Shown here piece by piece: positions 45,993 to 55,795 of a stretch of 64,000 nucleotides of DNA. The position numbers were made by a program, and so were the translations under genes. How positions within the stretch are numbered: position 1 is the stretch's first letter; the number at the start of each line of letters is the position of its first letter. The stretch spans positions 1-64,000 of the forward strand of contig NZ_VFID01000009.1 of assembly GCF_006542425.1 (NCBI RefSeq). Reading direction: 5' to 3'. This stretch comes from Pseudoxanthomonas sp. z9. Its GTDB lineage: Bacteria > Pseudomonadota > Gammaproteobacteria > Xanthomonadales > Xanthomonadaceae. A model generated the notes under the pieces. That model was not told the DNA's origin, did no database searches, and saw only the letters and a list, made by a program, of their open reading frames with translations.

Positions 45993-48900
45993 GGACACCC
46001 CCCAATGGTGCAATCCCAAAGACCCTTGTCTGCGCGCTGCTGATTCTGAGGCGTTAGGGCTCCGTGCCCATACTGAGCATTGCCCTCTCTCATAAGATAG
46101 AAGAATCGCTTATTCATCCCTGAGTAGAACGGATTCTCCTTCGTCAGCATTTTCGTGTACGCCTCTGCTTCAGACATGTAGTCGGGCTGCGTATTGTCTG
46201 AGTACACAAAGCCCTTCTTTCGGTAGACGGAGAACCTGAGAGCGTGCACGTACTCGTGGTACAGGCTACTTCCAAAACTGTAGTAGTCGAGCTTTTCAAA
46301 GGCCAACGGATAGACCTCTACCCTACCGGAGTACTTCGTAAGCATGTAAGAACCCGGGTCAATTCGGGTGGGATCATCCACGTATTCGTAGCCCTGAGGG
46401 CTCCCCAGCTTTCCGCGCTTGACCATCTCTTCGATGAATGCTTGGCGCTCTTCAGGCGTGACCGCGTAGTTCCCGACCGCATTGTCTTCCTGGTAATCAA
46501 TTCTGGTCCGAGAGTTCGCCTCTGCCGGCCGCATCATTGCGGCTTGGACCGCACCACTCACCGCTCCGTTCGCGAACTTTCCACCGGTTGCCTCGGAGAT
46601 GGTGCCCCCAATCATGGCGCCGGTCGCGGTACGCACCACATTGTTCGAGATGCCCTTTAGCTGCGGCATGATCCCGGCCGTCAGACCCGCAGATGCGAAC
46701 CCGTTCCCGAAACTGCCGCCCTGGAGGGATTCCATAATGCCACCGGATACGCCCTGGGCAACCATCTGACCGCCAAGCCCCCAATCGGAGGATGCAATAC
46801 CGGCTCCGAAGGTAAGCGCCGCCCCGAAAGCGCCATAGACGCCCCCTTTCATGGTTCCAGAGGCCACGTAACCAGCGGCAAATCCACCGATGACGGTAAC
46901 GGCAAATGCCGCGCCCATCATGTTGGCCGAGATGTAGTACTGCTGGAAGATGGCGGCCACCACGGCGATAACGATCGCCAATGCTTGGCGAAGGCTGAAA
47001 TTTCCCGTCGGATCGGTGTTCACCAGCGGGTTGTTGAACACGTAGGTATAGGCGTTCCAGCTCTGCCCATTGCCCGGTGCCTGCACGAGCGGGTCGGGCT
47101 GCAGGAATCGACCCAGCTCCGCATCGTAGATTCGGCCGTTCATGTGGATGATGCCCGTGCCATCCACGTATTCATGGCCGGTGAACCCCCTGGCCGTCGC
47201 CGATGGCGCCGTTCCGACCGCATTGGGGTCCGCATAGCTGCGCCGCTGGCCGAACGGGGTGTAGTCCAGGCCGTCGGTGGCCACGCCGTCAGCACCGGTC
47301 ATGCGAACCAGGCTGCCCAGATGGTCATGGAAGAGGAATCGCGTCGTCTGAACAATGCCATCCACAACCGTCTGCAGCGCGACGCCGGCGACGTACCGCG
47401 TTGCGGTGACGGACGCGCCCTGGATGATGACCTCGACGCCGCCGACGTACAGGGTGGTCTTTCCTGCCTCTTCCCGCTTGTAGCGCTGGCCATCCGGGCC
47501 GTACCAGAAACGGACCCGCTGCCCGTTGCCCATCTGAATTTCATGGGCCATGCCGTCGGCCGTGTAGCGAATGGTGCGATCACTAGCCGTACCCGGGGCG
47601 TCCCTGAGCGTCTGGTTGCCCCGGTCGTCGTAGTAGTAGAACGAGGCGGCTGTTCCCTCCCCCGTTTGGCTGACGGCATGAGGACTGCCGGTAATGGCGC
47701 CCAACATCTGCACCACGCCTGTTACCGGCGCTTGGCTCGCTGACGCAACGCCTCGGCCCGCGAATTGCCAGCGGCTCTGTTGGAACCTGGGCTTGCCTTC
47801 CCAGCGCGAGTCCGCGCGACGGCTGTCGGCCTCGGAGTATCGACGGGGCGCGTAATCGGGCGCCTGCAGGACGCCGCGCTGGAGCGCCGACGGGCGGTGC
47901 GTGGGCTGCAGGTAATCCGCCAGGGGGCGAGCTGCCGCAGACTCGGCCACCAGCGCCGACGCCCCGATACACCCATCCGCGCCCGGGTAGCCATAGCCCA
48001 CGCCGTCTTTGCTGCAGATATTCCCCAAGCCGTCGTAGACGCTGGCCAACGTCGCCTGGTTGACAGGAACGCCGTTGACCCACGCCAGCCGGCCTTCGGA
48101 GAGCCGGTTGAGGTTGTCGTAGGTGAAGGTTTCCAGGTAACGCCCTTCTTTCTGCCGCGTGCTGAGATTGCCAGCAGCGTCCCAGGCGTAAGCTTCCTTG
48201 ACCACATTGCACGCGGCGTTGCCGGCGCAGATTTCCGAGATGCGGCCTGTCTGCGCGTGGTACTGCCGACGGACCTCCATCGCCGCGTTGTCGGCCCGTC
48301 CCTCGCGAACCACATTCCCCCACTGATCCGTGGCCAAGGTTCTTTGGAAGGTGTCGGTACCTGCCGGACACGTCGGGTTCGTATCCCCCGCCTCGCTTGC
48401 GCAAATCGCCACAGGACCCCGTGGCCCGTACTGGGTCTTCAGCCACAGGCCTGAGGCATCCTGCACGCGCCAGGGGCGGCCCAGGGTGTCGTACTCGGTC
48501 GCGGTGGTGAACAGCTGGCCATCCACGTCCGTCAACGCGGATGACAGCCTGCCCATGCTGTCGTAGTTGTAGTGCTTGGCATAAGCGACCTCCGTGCCGG
48601 CTTCGCCCGTCCACGCGCTGTAGGCGCCGGCGATTTCCTCACGGGTTACTTTGCCCGGCGCCCCCAGGTCGTACTCAAATGTGGACTGCGTTTCGATGGT
48701 CCCGTTGGCCAGCTTGGCGGTCTTACGCCATACGCGACCGCGCGCATCGTACTCGTGCTCGGTTCGGAAACCGCCGTTGTCCGTCTCGGAGGTCAGTTCG
48801 CCGAAAGCGTTGTAGGTCAGCGTGGTCGTGCCCGCATCCGGGTCAACCTGCTGAATCTTCCGCCCAAGCACGTCGTAGGTGAACGTGTTGGTGATGACGC

Positions 48901-51900
48901 CGGCGCCAGCGTTGCGGGTCACGGTGCGGAGGTTGCCGTCGGACGTGTAGGCAAAGGCCGTCTGCAAACCGGCCGCATCGACCACGCTGACCACCTCGCC
49001 CTTGCCATTGAGCGTCTGGCTGGTGGCATTGTCACGCTGGTCGCGAACGGTTGTTGTCGCGCCCGCATAGGTCGTGGCGATCTGGCTGCCGTCGGGCATT
49101 TGCACCAACGTAGGTCGCCCCAGCACGTCGAAGGTGGTCGTGGCCCAGAGTCTTTCCGGCGCGGTGCAGACGGTCCCGATACCCGTCGGTCCATCTGTCC
49201 CGCCAGTACCCGGAAGGAAGAAGGGATTGGAGGTCCGATTCGCACGCCCGGCAGCGTCATAGGTCTTGCAGACACCCGCAAGATCCTGCCCGTTGACGCC
49301 GACATTCATCGTCTCCGACGCTTCCAGGACCGGGCGGCCCAGCGCATCGTGATAGGACCAGGTACGCGGTTTGCCGGTCGAGACCGTGTGTTTTCGGTAG
49401 GTCGCGCCGACCGGGCAGTTCACGCTATTGGCGCCTGCACACCAGCGGTAATTCGTCTTGGACGACAACCCCAGCCCGGATGGCGACATGGGGTCGGACT
49501 GTGTCCAGACAAAGAAATCTCTGCCCAGCAGCCCCTTGACCGCCACGGTGCGGGTGTTGGTGGCGTCATAGGTGACGGTGGGGTCACCGAAGATGTTGCG
49601 CTCCACCACCCGCAACGTGGCCAACTCTTCCCCGCCGCCCATCGACCAGAACGGTTCATAGTTGGCCACCGGGTAGCGTCCGCGGGCATCAAACTCGACG
49701 CGCGAGTACCGACGAAGCGGATCAACGCTGGAAGGCTGGAAGCTGAACCCCGCCGTGGAGCAACTGGTGGTCGGGGCCGCGCACGCGGTCTCCTGGATGC
49801 GATTTCCAAAGCTGTCCAGCGTATACGCCTTGCTCAGGGCGAGGGCCGCCGCTCCGCCTGGCTGGATGTGCTCGGCCGTCATCAGGCCCGTGACCGCGCC
49901 GGCCATGTCATAGCCAAACCCGGTGGTCCGAACGACATCCGGCTGGCCCGGCCGGCGGTGGGTGATGGTGCTGCTGGTCAGTCGGCCCAGACGCCAGCGG
50001 GCCACGTCGTCGGTATACGTGTTGGTGGTGATGAGGGTCGAAGTCAGCGTGCTGGCGCCGGTGTACGTGTCCACCACCGTCTGGCTCGCATTGCCGCGAG
50101 CGCCATAGCTGTAGGCGGTGGCCACGCGCGCCGTCTGCGCGCCGGTGTACGGGTCGCGCACGGACTCTTCGGTGCCCTGCGTACGCACGTGGAGCGGCGC
50201 CTGCGTGGCCAAGCTCGCCGGCGCGACTTCCCAGGAGTGCACATTGTTGGCGAACCAGCTGCCACCGACCGCCGGAAACGCCGGACCCGGCCCACTGAAG
50301 CAGCTATTGGTAATCGTTCCCGCCAGGCACGCCGGGACGCTGTAGGTCTGATTGAGCAGCGCGGCCTTGACCGTCTGCAGCGGGCTGGCCACGAACGGGA
50401 AGTTCTGCGCGTAGGTGGTCGTCGTGGCGACGTAGCCGCCTACTTCATTCGGGTCATAGACCACGATTTCGCGGAAACCCAGATAGCCACGCCCGCCGGC
50501 CTGCATCTTCGCGCCGGCATACCGGTAGTGCAGGCTGGCCTTCGCCGCCGGATTGCCCGCTTGCGGCGAGCTGCTCGCCACCCGCGCCACCAGGTAGCTG
50601 GGGGCGATTACGTCCTGGACGGGGGAGCCGCGTCCCCAGTTGGCCGCATTGCGCGTGCCCGTGTCCCGCCGATACAGGTCCTGCAGCGTCATCGGCGCGT
50701 AGGTGACGTCGGTTTCGTTACCCAGCCCGTTGACGAACCGGGTGATGACATCGCGCGGCTGGTAGCGCTGGTTGGAGCGCGAAATGTAGACGTCCGCCAG
50801 CCCGGCGGCCATGCTCAGCGAGAGGAAGTCCTGATTGCCGTCACCATCGAGGTCGGCGAACACCGGGATTCGCTGTCGCTGGTCGCATCCGGAACCCTCG
50901 CAGATTCTCGCGTTGTTGCCCGCGAGGGTGGCTCCCGCAGCGAACCCGCCGGACGGCAACGCCTTGCGCACCGCGTAGGCCTTGTAGCTTCCATAGTCGA
51001 CCAAATACAGCATGTCGGCGCGGCCATCGCCGCTGACGTCGGCGAATCGCACTTCGTCCTTGAACGCGGTGGTCAACGCCCCTGACGGCGACCAGCGCAT
51101 GCCATCGCCCGAATTGAGCATCAACTGCCAATCGCTGGTGGAAAAATTGCGAACGAATACATCCGTCAGGCCGTCGCCGTTGGCGTCCGCAAATTCCAGA
51201 CCTACCGGGTTGTACGGGCCCAAGTCCGCGTAGTAGCTGGCACCAATGGCCGTGGGTGTGAGGGCATCAATCTTCCAGGCGACCGTGCTGCGCTCCACGC
51301 GGCGCTCGTAACAAGGGTCGGCCAGCGGCACCACCACGCTTCGCGGGCCGTTGTCGGTCGGATCCACCTCCCGGTACGGGAGTTCCTGGTAGCCCGACGT
51401 CGGCACGCCCGGGATGCCTCGCCGCGCGGCCAGCATGTCCGGGCAATCCGGGTGCTCGGGGGTATAGATTTCCAGCTCCCAGTTGAGCATCCCCACCAAG
51501 TCCGCGGCCGAATCGCCGTTGAAGTCGATGAGCTGCGTGTAGTCCGCCACCGAACTGCTCGGCAGCACACTGTTGAGCGTGCAGGTGTTGTTCGGGTCAT
51601 CACAGTCGATGGGACGGGGAATCGACGCCATGTTGACCTGGAAAGAGCGCTCCGCCCCCCACTTGAACGTGGCGCCCTGGCGCTCCATCACGCGCATCTT
51701 GGAGCTGTAGTAGATGTCAATCAGGCCGTCGCCGTTGACGTCTGACGTGGTGGTCGTGAACGTCGAGGGGATGACCGGTGACATGCCGGAGAGCAGGTCC
51801 TGCGCCATGTCAAAGCCTGTTCCGGTGGACGGGAACAGGCCCCAACCCGCCGTGCCTGCACGGGCTACAAACAGGTCATCACGGCCATCGCCGTTATAGT

Positions 51901-53365
51901 CGAACACATGCCAGGCGCCGCGGCCGCGATCACTGATGGATGCGGGCAGGCAAATTGATTGGCTGGAGGTGAACGTGGGGATGTCGCTCGCATTGAGCGT
52001 TCCCAGCATCACCGTCAACCAGCTCGTGGCGCAGCTGACATTGCCATTGCGCAGGTAAATCAGGTCGGTGCGACCGTCGCCGTTGACGTCGGCCAGCTTA
52101 TGGTTCCGGTAGGAGCCCGTGTCCACCGGAAGACTCCCGGGCTTTTCATACGTCGCAAAGGCATTCTGGCCCGCCGCCCAAACAAACGACGTGGGGGCTG
52201 CACACACGGCGCCGGTATCATCCCGGCATTCCTGTACGCCGATCAGCGTGTCCAGGTCGCTCCCGGACGTGCTGGTGCCATAGGTCAGCACCATGTGCCG
52301 GGCCTGGTCGCTAGTCGGGCAGCTGGCGCCGGCGGTGGCGCAGTTGGTGATGCTGTCCAGGCGCATGGAGCCCAGCACACTGCCACCGGCAACGTAACCG
52401 CTGGTCTGTCTCGCGGCCGGCCGCACCGAGTAGTTGAACTGGATCTTGGCGTAGGGCGCCAGGCTGACGGATTGGCCCGCCAAAGCGACCTTGCCGGTAT
52501 AGCGGATTTCCTTGATCAGATGCTCGCCGCTGTTGGCCTGCGTGGGATTCTTGAGGTAGACATAATCAATCGTGTTGCCCGTGGAGTCCATGAGCCGCGT
52601 TTGCGCCCAGAACAGGGCCGCACCCGAGACACCAATGGCATTGGATTCCATGATGCCATCGGGGCGATTTGCGCTTGCGCTGGCATCACGGTCGCCGTAC
52701 CAGCTGGTCGAGCCGTCCTTTCCTTCAACCGTGAAGAACGATGGCCCTTTCCCGCCTGCAGCAGAGTAAGCACAGACGCGGCGGAATGACTCAATTTCCG
52801 TGGCCAAGGCCACGCCGGCCATGCCGCCTGCAGAGGGACAAGACTCACTGCTCGGGAGCAACCGCATGCCATCCAGGCAAAAGCGGTCAGTCGCGGTGAA
52901 ATTCACGGGCCGAGGCGTGCCATCCGGTGTCGCCGCACCGATGAAGTCCCCAGCCTCGCGCGTGGCACGACAGCGGGTAATTGAGGATAGCCCGGTGATC
53001 GACCACCCTTCGCCTAATGGTCCATACCCAGCCTGGCTGGAATAGCTCAGCGCCACGTCTGGTTCAACGCCCGCCGTGCCTGGGACCACGTAGACAGGAA
53101 TCTGATAGGTCGCCGAGCCGGATTCATCGACCCGGAACTCGGCAGACGTTGCGGTCACGCTGTCGGAAATGGGATCAGCTGCTACTAACAGCTGAGGTGG
53201 CAAGGGGCCACCTGTGACTTGGGCGACGACAGCTGCAATATGCAGGCCGATCGGCGTCAGGATGACCAGAGCAACGACAGAGAGAAGAAATCCAGCAAGG
53301 CGCGACGGCGCGGCATTACCTTCGGTCGACACGGTGGAACCCCCATTTCCACGCGCCATACCCAC
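45989..53365 (-). CDS. SpvB/FG-GAP/RHS polymorphic toxin with C-terminal HEXXH metallopeptidase-like domain
   Basis: The product is 2458 residues. Order: a membrane segment at about 25-48 (FLLSVVALVILTPIGLHIAAVV); an SpvB-like domain (Y-Q-I-P-V-Y-V-V-P-G-T-A-G-V-E-P-D-V and YGPLGEGWSITGLSSITRC); seven Ca-binding FG-GAP-type loops, such as DVNGDGRTD and DLDGDGNQD, between about 425 and 845; many YD/RHS repeats to about 2060; and the RHS core ending GRFLQPDPLVQAP..YVFNNPLVNTDPTG near 2120. A Gly/Ala-rich hydrophobic region follows (2125-2290), then a unique C-terminus with LYHEYVHALRF (HEYVH at about 2369) and a downstream Glu in SEAEAY. The shell encloses toxin in RHS/Tc proteins. The effector is inferred to be a zinc peptidase. 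The gene overlaps its downstream partner. Confidence 0.88.
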   Translation of the reverse strand: MGMARGNGGSTVSTEGNAAPSRLAGFLLSVVALVILTPIGLHIAAVVAQVTGGPLPPQLLVAADPISDSVTATSAEFRVDESGSATYQIPVYVVPGTAGVEPDVALSYSSQAGYGPLGEGWSITGLSSITRCRATREAGDFIGAATPDGTPRPVNFTATDRFCLDGMRLLPSSESCPSAGGMAGVALATEIESFRRVCAYSAAGGKGPSFFTVEGKDGSTSWYGDRDASASANRPDGIMESNAIGVSGAALFWAQTRLMDSTGNTIDYVYLKNPTQANSGEHLIKEIRYTGKVALAGQSVSLAPYAKIQFNYSVRPAARQTSGYVAGGSVLGSMRLDSITNCATAGASCPTSDQARHMVLTYGTSTSGSDLDTLIGVQECRDDTGAVCAAPTSFVWAAGQNAFATYEKPGSLPVDTGSYRNHKLADVNGDGRTDLIYLRNGNVSCATSWLTVMLGTLNASDIPTFTSSQSICLPASISDRGRGAWHVFDYNGDGRDDLFVARAGTAGWGLFPSTGTGFDMAQDLLSGMSPVIPSTFTTTTSDVNGDGLIDIYYSSKMRVMERQGATFKWGAERSFQVNMASIPRPIDCDDPNNTCTLNSVLPSSSVADYTQLIDFNGDSAADLVGMLNWELEIYTPEHPDCPDMLAARRGIPGVPTSGYQELPYREVDPTDNGPRSVVVPLADPCYERRVERSTVAWKIDALTPTAIGASYYADLGPYNPVGLEFADANGDGLTDVFVRNFSTSDWQLMLNSGDGMRWSPSGALTTAFKDEVRFADVSGDGRADMLYLVDYGSYKAYAVRKALPSGGFAAGATLAGNNARICEGSGCDQRQRIPVFADLDGDGNQDFLSLSMAAGLADVYISRSNQRYQPRDVITRFVNGLGNETDVTYAPMTLQDLYRRDTGTRNAANWGRGSPVQDVIAPSYLVARVASSSPQAGNPAAKASLHYRYAGAKMQAGGRGYLGFREIVVYDPNEVGGYVATTTTYAQNFPFVASPLQTVKAALLNQTYSVPACLAGTITNSCFSGPGPAFPAVGGSWFANNVHSWEVAPASLATQAPLHVRTQGTEESVRDPYTGAQTARVATAYSYGARGNASQTVVDTYTGASTLTSTLITTNTYTDDVARWRLGRLTSSTITHRRPGQPDVVRTTGFGYDMAGAVTGLMTAEHIQPGGAAALALSKAYTLDSFGNRIQETACAAPTTSCSTAGFSFQPSSVDPLRRYSRVEFDARGRYPVANYEPFWSMGGGEELATLRVVERNIFGDPTVTYDATNTRTVAVKGLLGRDFFVWTQSDPMSPSGLGLSSKTNYRWCAGANSVNCPVGATYRKHTVSTGKPRTWSYHDALGRPVLEASETMNVGVNGQDLAGVCKTYDAAGRANRTSNPFFLPGTGGTDGPTGIGTVCTAPERLWATTTFDVLGRPTLVQMPDGSQIATTYAGATTTVRDQRDNATSQTLNGKGEVVSVVDAAGLQTAFAYTSDGNLRTVTRNAGAGVITNTFTYDVLGRKIQQVDPDAGTTTLTYNAFGELTSETDNGGFRTEHEYDARGRVWRKTAKLANGTIETQSTFEYDLGAPGKVTREEIAGAYSAWTGEAGTEVAYAKHYNYDSMGRLSSALTDVDGQLFTTATEYDTLGRPWRVQDASGLWLKTQYGPRGPVAICASEAGDTNPTCPAGTDTFQRTLATDQWGNVVREGRADNAAMEVRRQYHAQTGRISEICAGNAACNVVKEAYAWDAAGNLSTRQKEGRYLETFTYDNLNRLSEGRLAWVNGVPVNQATLASVYDGLGNICSKDGVGYGYPGADGCIGASALVAESAAARPLADYLQPTHRPSALQRGVLQAPDYAPRRYSEADSRRADSRWEGKPRFQQSRWQFAGRGVASASQAPVTGVVQMLGAITGSPHAVSQTGEGTAASFYYYDDRGNQTLRDAPGTASDRTIRYTADGMAHEIQMGNGQRVRFWYGPDGQRYKREEAGKTTLYVGGVEVIIQGASVTATRYVAGVALQTVVDGIVQTTRFLFHDHLGSLVRMTGADGVATDGLDYTPFGQRRSYADPNAVGTAPSATARGFTGHEYVDGTGIIHMNGRIYDAELGRFLQPDPLVQAPGNGQSWNAYTYVFNNPLVNTDPTGNFSLRQALAIVIAVVAAIFQQYYISANMMGAAFAVTVIGGFAAGYVASGTMKGGVYGAFGAALTFGAGIASSDWGLGGQMVAQGVSGGIMESLQGGSFGNGFASAGLTAGIMPQLKGISNNVVRTATGAMIGGTISEATGGKFANGAVSGAVQAAMMRPAEANSRTRIDYQEDNAVGNYAVTPEERQAFIEEMVKRGKLGSPQGYEYVDDPTRIDPGSYMLTKYSGRVEVYPLAFEKLDYYSFGSSLYHEYVHALRFSVYRKKGFVYSDNTQPDYMSEAEAYTKMLTKENPFYSGMNKRFFYLMREGNAQYGHGALTPQNQQRADKGLWDCTIGGCP

Positions 53366-53956
53366 ATACGCATCCCGGCGCGACTATCCATAGGAAGCTC
53401 ATCGCGCGGGAGGATTCCGGCCATTGAGACTGCACCGACATCCTTACCGAGCAGCAGAGCAAACGGCGCCACTCACCTAGGCGCGCGGATCTTGTATCGC
53501 GTTCATGTCCAAGGCGCAAATCTCGGTAAAAAAAGGGAATTTTAACAATTCGCGTTTCTTGGCCAATGTTTTGAGGCTTAGCCCAGGACAGCGTCCAGTT
53601 CGGGGGTCGCTGACAGCCTTGCAGGTGCTAGTCGTGCGCATACCCGGTCCGGCTGTGTTGAAGTTCACCGCCGCCCTGCTAGCCCCACTGGTGTTGCTGT
53701 TGGGCAGCTACGAGTTGTTCGTCCGTACGACCCGCTTGGGCACCTTGATCAAAGGATGCCGGCGTCCTCGCCGTTGGTCGTGACGGGCCAAAGTTACTAG
53801 AAGCATTGACCTTTGCATTACTTGGCCTATCACAACGCGAGACGGTGCCTGAACGTGCCGTATGAGAAATCCGTTTTTTAGCGTCCGAGGTCGACATGGC
53901 TAACGCAAAATTTCGATGCCGGTGATTGCTGAACAGCATTCCGGTGAGGTCTAATT
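53366..53956. other. Non-coding gap upstream of the RHS gene
   Basis: It should hold the RHS promoter. A plus-strand frame at 53505-53783 (92 residues with one hydrophobic stretch FTAALLAPLVLLLGSYELF) exists, but its start is not preceded by a ribosome-binding site and the remainder is basic and low in coding character. I do not call it. No repeats were seen. Confidence 0.45.
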
Positions 53957-54442
53957 TCACCACCCCGCGGCTTTCCGGTGCTGGTACGCGAACTGGATGG
54001 TCCTCAGCAGCGGATACTGCTCGGGTACGGCAGCCGTTGCAATTTTCCGAGGCGCAATCTCGGTGGTGATTTCAGCTAGTAGTTCTGCTGTAGTTTTGAT
54101 GAGCCCACCCCCCAATGTTTTTACGTTGGCATTGCTGGCAAAACCCAAGACCGCAATTTGCTCGATGGTGTCGGGCAGCGCGATGTTGTTACCAAAGAGT
54201 CCTGGGATGTGTTTACGTCCGGCTTCAAACTTCTTGGCGTAGCGTTTCTCTCGGACCGCCCAGGGGTTGGCGTCCATGCTGGGCTCCAAGTGCACTAAAT
54301 GGTGTCGCGTGGGGCAGAAGGCAACAACGTCCAGTTCGCAGTCGTAGCCACCATTGAGTCGCTTACCGACCGCCACATTTCGGCGCACGAAATAGCCGCG
54401 GAACTCGTACCACTCGGCAACGAGTTGTTCAAGATGGTTCAT
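53957..54442 (-). CDS. Restriction-endonuclease-like (Mrr/PD-(D/E)xK-like) protein
   Basis: The product is 161 residues. It starts MNHLEQLVAEWYEFRGYFVRRNV, then GGYDCELDVVAFCPTRHHLVHLEPSM, which has the E-L-D and beta-strand spacing of PD-(D/E)xK domains. The third catalytic position, usually E-x-K, reads E-P-S, so the lysine is missing or displaced. KFEAGRKHIPGLFG follows. It may be a degenerate or DNA-binding-only nuclease homologue. The start at 54442 is preferred to one 14 codons upstream. Neighbours are the RHS toxin and the HEPN-like gene, in line with a defence island. Confidence 0.6.
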   Translation of the reverse strand: MNHLEQLVAEWYEFRGYFVRRNVAVGKRLNGGYDCELDVVAFCPTRHHLVHLEPSMDANPWAVREKRYAKKFEAGRKHIPGLFGNNIALPDTIEQIAVLGFASNANVKTLGGGLIKTTAELLAEITTEIAPRKIATAAVPEQYPLLRTIQFAYQHRKAAGW

Positions 54443-54983
54443 GGCCACTTCTCCTGCTTTGTATTGACCGTCCAGCTTGCCCACATTGAAACGCGAGTCA
54501 ACAGGCTTCTACCCGACCGCATCACTTCAGGCGCTGGCGATATCCACGGGATATCTGATTAATACCAGCAGAGTGGTCACATACAGGAATTGATGTTCAG
54601 CAAGACCGGAACTCGCACAAAGCTAGCGCACCATTTTCCGCTGGTTTGGGTACGCTCGCCTTCAGCCAAAGACGGGCATGTTCGGCCGCTCAACAACTCA
54701 GCATCTAGCGCTTTTGCTTTCAGGTCCACCTGCAGCCCTGTCCAACCGCGTATAGTACCAACGGCCGGGCTGGGACAACTATGCTAGGCCCGAGGGGGCA
54801 GTGCGCCACAGATCACATAGCGGCAAGAGTGCCGGTCGCAGCAAACTCATAGTCGCTACCTCACGCGAAGCCTTGAGGTCCCAAGGTGAGTCGCGGGCGA
54901 CGAGTCGGCGCGGCAAGACCATCTTGCCGCCGGTTCCGGATGCTATCCTGCAGACAGGCGAACGACGGGAGGATTCTCCTTTT
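54443..54983. other. Non-coding gap
   Basis: There is nothing here that I can support as a gene. Frames on the plus strand across 54801-54983 are Arg/Ser-rich and look non-coding. The promoter for the coupled pair at 54984 probably lies here. Confidence 0.4.
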
Positions 54984-55151
54984 ATGAAGATGCCGCCGAT
55001 GATAGCGCCCGTTACAACCGCTCTGACAAGGACTCCCGAGTCGATTCCAGCTGCGCCGCCCGCACAGCCCCCGTTACCGCCTGCCCCTGCGGCGCAGCTA
55101 AGGGCTGTCTCCTCAGCTTATACGGGCGCCAAGCTACAACCGCGCCCCTAA
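54984..55151 (+). CDS. Short Pro/Ala-rich frame coupled to the HEPN-like gene
   Basis: This 55-residue frame begins MKMPPMIAPVTTALTRTPES and has a central Pro/Ala run (AAPPAQPPLPPAPAAQ). A GGGAGG sequence lies about 12 bases before the ATG. Its TAA overlaps the next ATG (TAATG), an arrangement typical of translational coupling. It may be a leader peptide or a small partner. No family is recognised; a longer version from 54801 is possible but looks non-coding in its first half. Confidence 0.4.
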   Translation: MKMPPMIAPVTTALTRTPESIPAAPPAQPPLPPAPAAQLRAVSSAYTGAKLQPRP

Positions 55152-55681
55152 TGACCATAGTCGCCCCCGAGAAAATCAAAGCGGCATCGGAATTGGCGTG
55201 GATAGCAAACGCGTTCGCGGAGGGCGCAGTTCGGCTAGTGGAGACCCAGGAGAATGAGCCCATCAAGGACTATTACGCATCCAGGGTGCCGATGTTCCTT
55301 TTTCACCATGCGATTGAACTCACGTTCAAGGCGGCTATCTTGGCGATGGGCGTCGAGCCACCCAAGACCCATAGCCTCCAAGTCTTGACGGAGTTGTGCT
55401 CAACGGTCTGCCCGATCGTCTCGATTCCGATACCCGAATTCCTATCATTTGGCCTGACGTTCGAAGATGACCTTTTCGGGCCCCAGTTCGCCAAGACATT
55501 CTTCAGCGAGCTGAACCTGCACTTCAGGTACCCGACTAGCAAGGCAATGGAGAGTCACATCGAGATGGCGATGACGCGGGAAGACTTCTTAGACCAACTT
55601 CAGACCTCTAGGCGCCAACTTTTTCAAGTCTTAAATCCTTTGTTCTGGAATTCGAACGACTTTCACGCCCAGAGATTCTGA
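55151..55681 (+). CDS. HEPN-like domain protein
   Basis: The product is 176 residues. Residues 40-80 read DYYASRVPMFLFHHAIELTFKAAILAMG and then KTHSLQVLTELC. This is the two-helix pattern of HEPN proteins (a hydrophobic helix with AIE..FKA, then H-S-L..L). An R-x4-6-H RNase motif can be drawn as R45-VPMFLF-H, one to two residues longer than standard, so catalytic activity is uncertain. HEPN proteins are often toxin RNases or nucleic-acid-linked in defence systems. No MNT-type nucleotidyltransferase antitoxin is next to it. Confidence 0.55.
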   Translation: MTIVAPEKIKAASELAWIANAFAEGAVRLVETQENEPIKDYYASRVPMFLFHHAIELTFKAAILAMGVEPPKTHSLQVLTELCSTVCPIVSIPIPEFLSFGLTFEDDLFGPQFAKTFFSELNLHFRYPTSKAMESHIEMAMTREDFLDQLQTSRRQLFQVLNPLFWNSNDFHAQRF

Positions 55682-55795
55682 CTAGTTGTGTCAGATGCAG
55701 ATTCGTTGGGATATTCGAGTTGAGGAGAGAATTCTCCTACCGGCGGGCTGGAAGGCTTCGTGATTGATCAAGCCAACCGCAGGTAAGTCAAGACA

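Noticed and set aside
53505-53783. 92-codon plus-strand frame with one hydrophobic stretch
   Set aside because: No ribosome-binding site and a basic, low-complexity remainder; probably chance in the RHS upstream gap.
54801-54983. Upstream extension of the Pro/Ala-rich small frame
   Set aside because: The extra 61 codons are Arg/Ser-rich and lack a start signal; the ATG at 54984 has a better ribosome-binding site.
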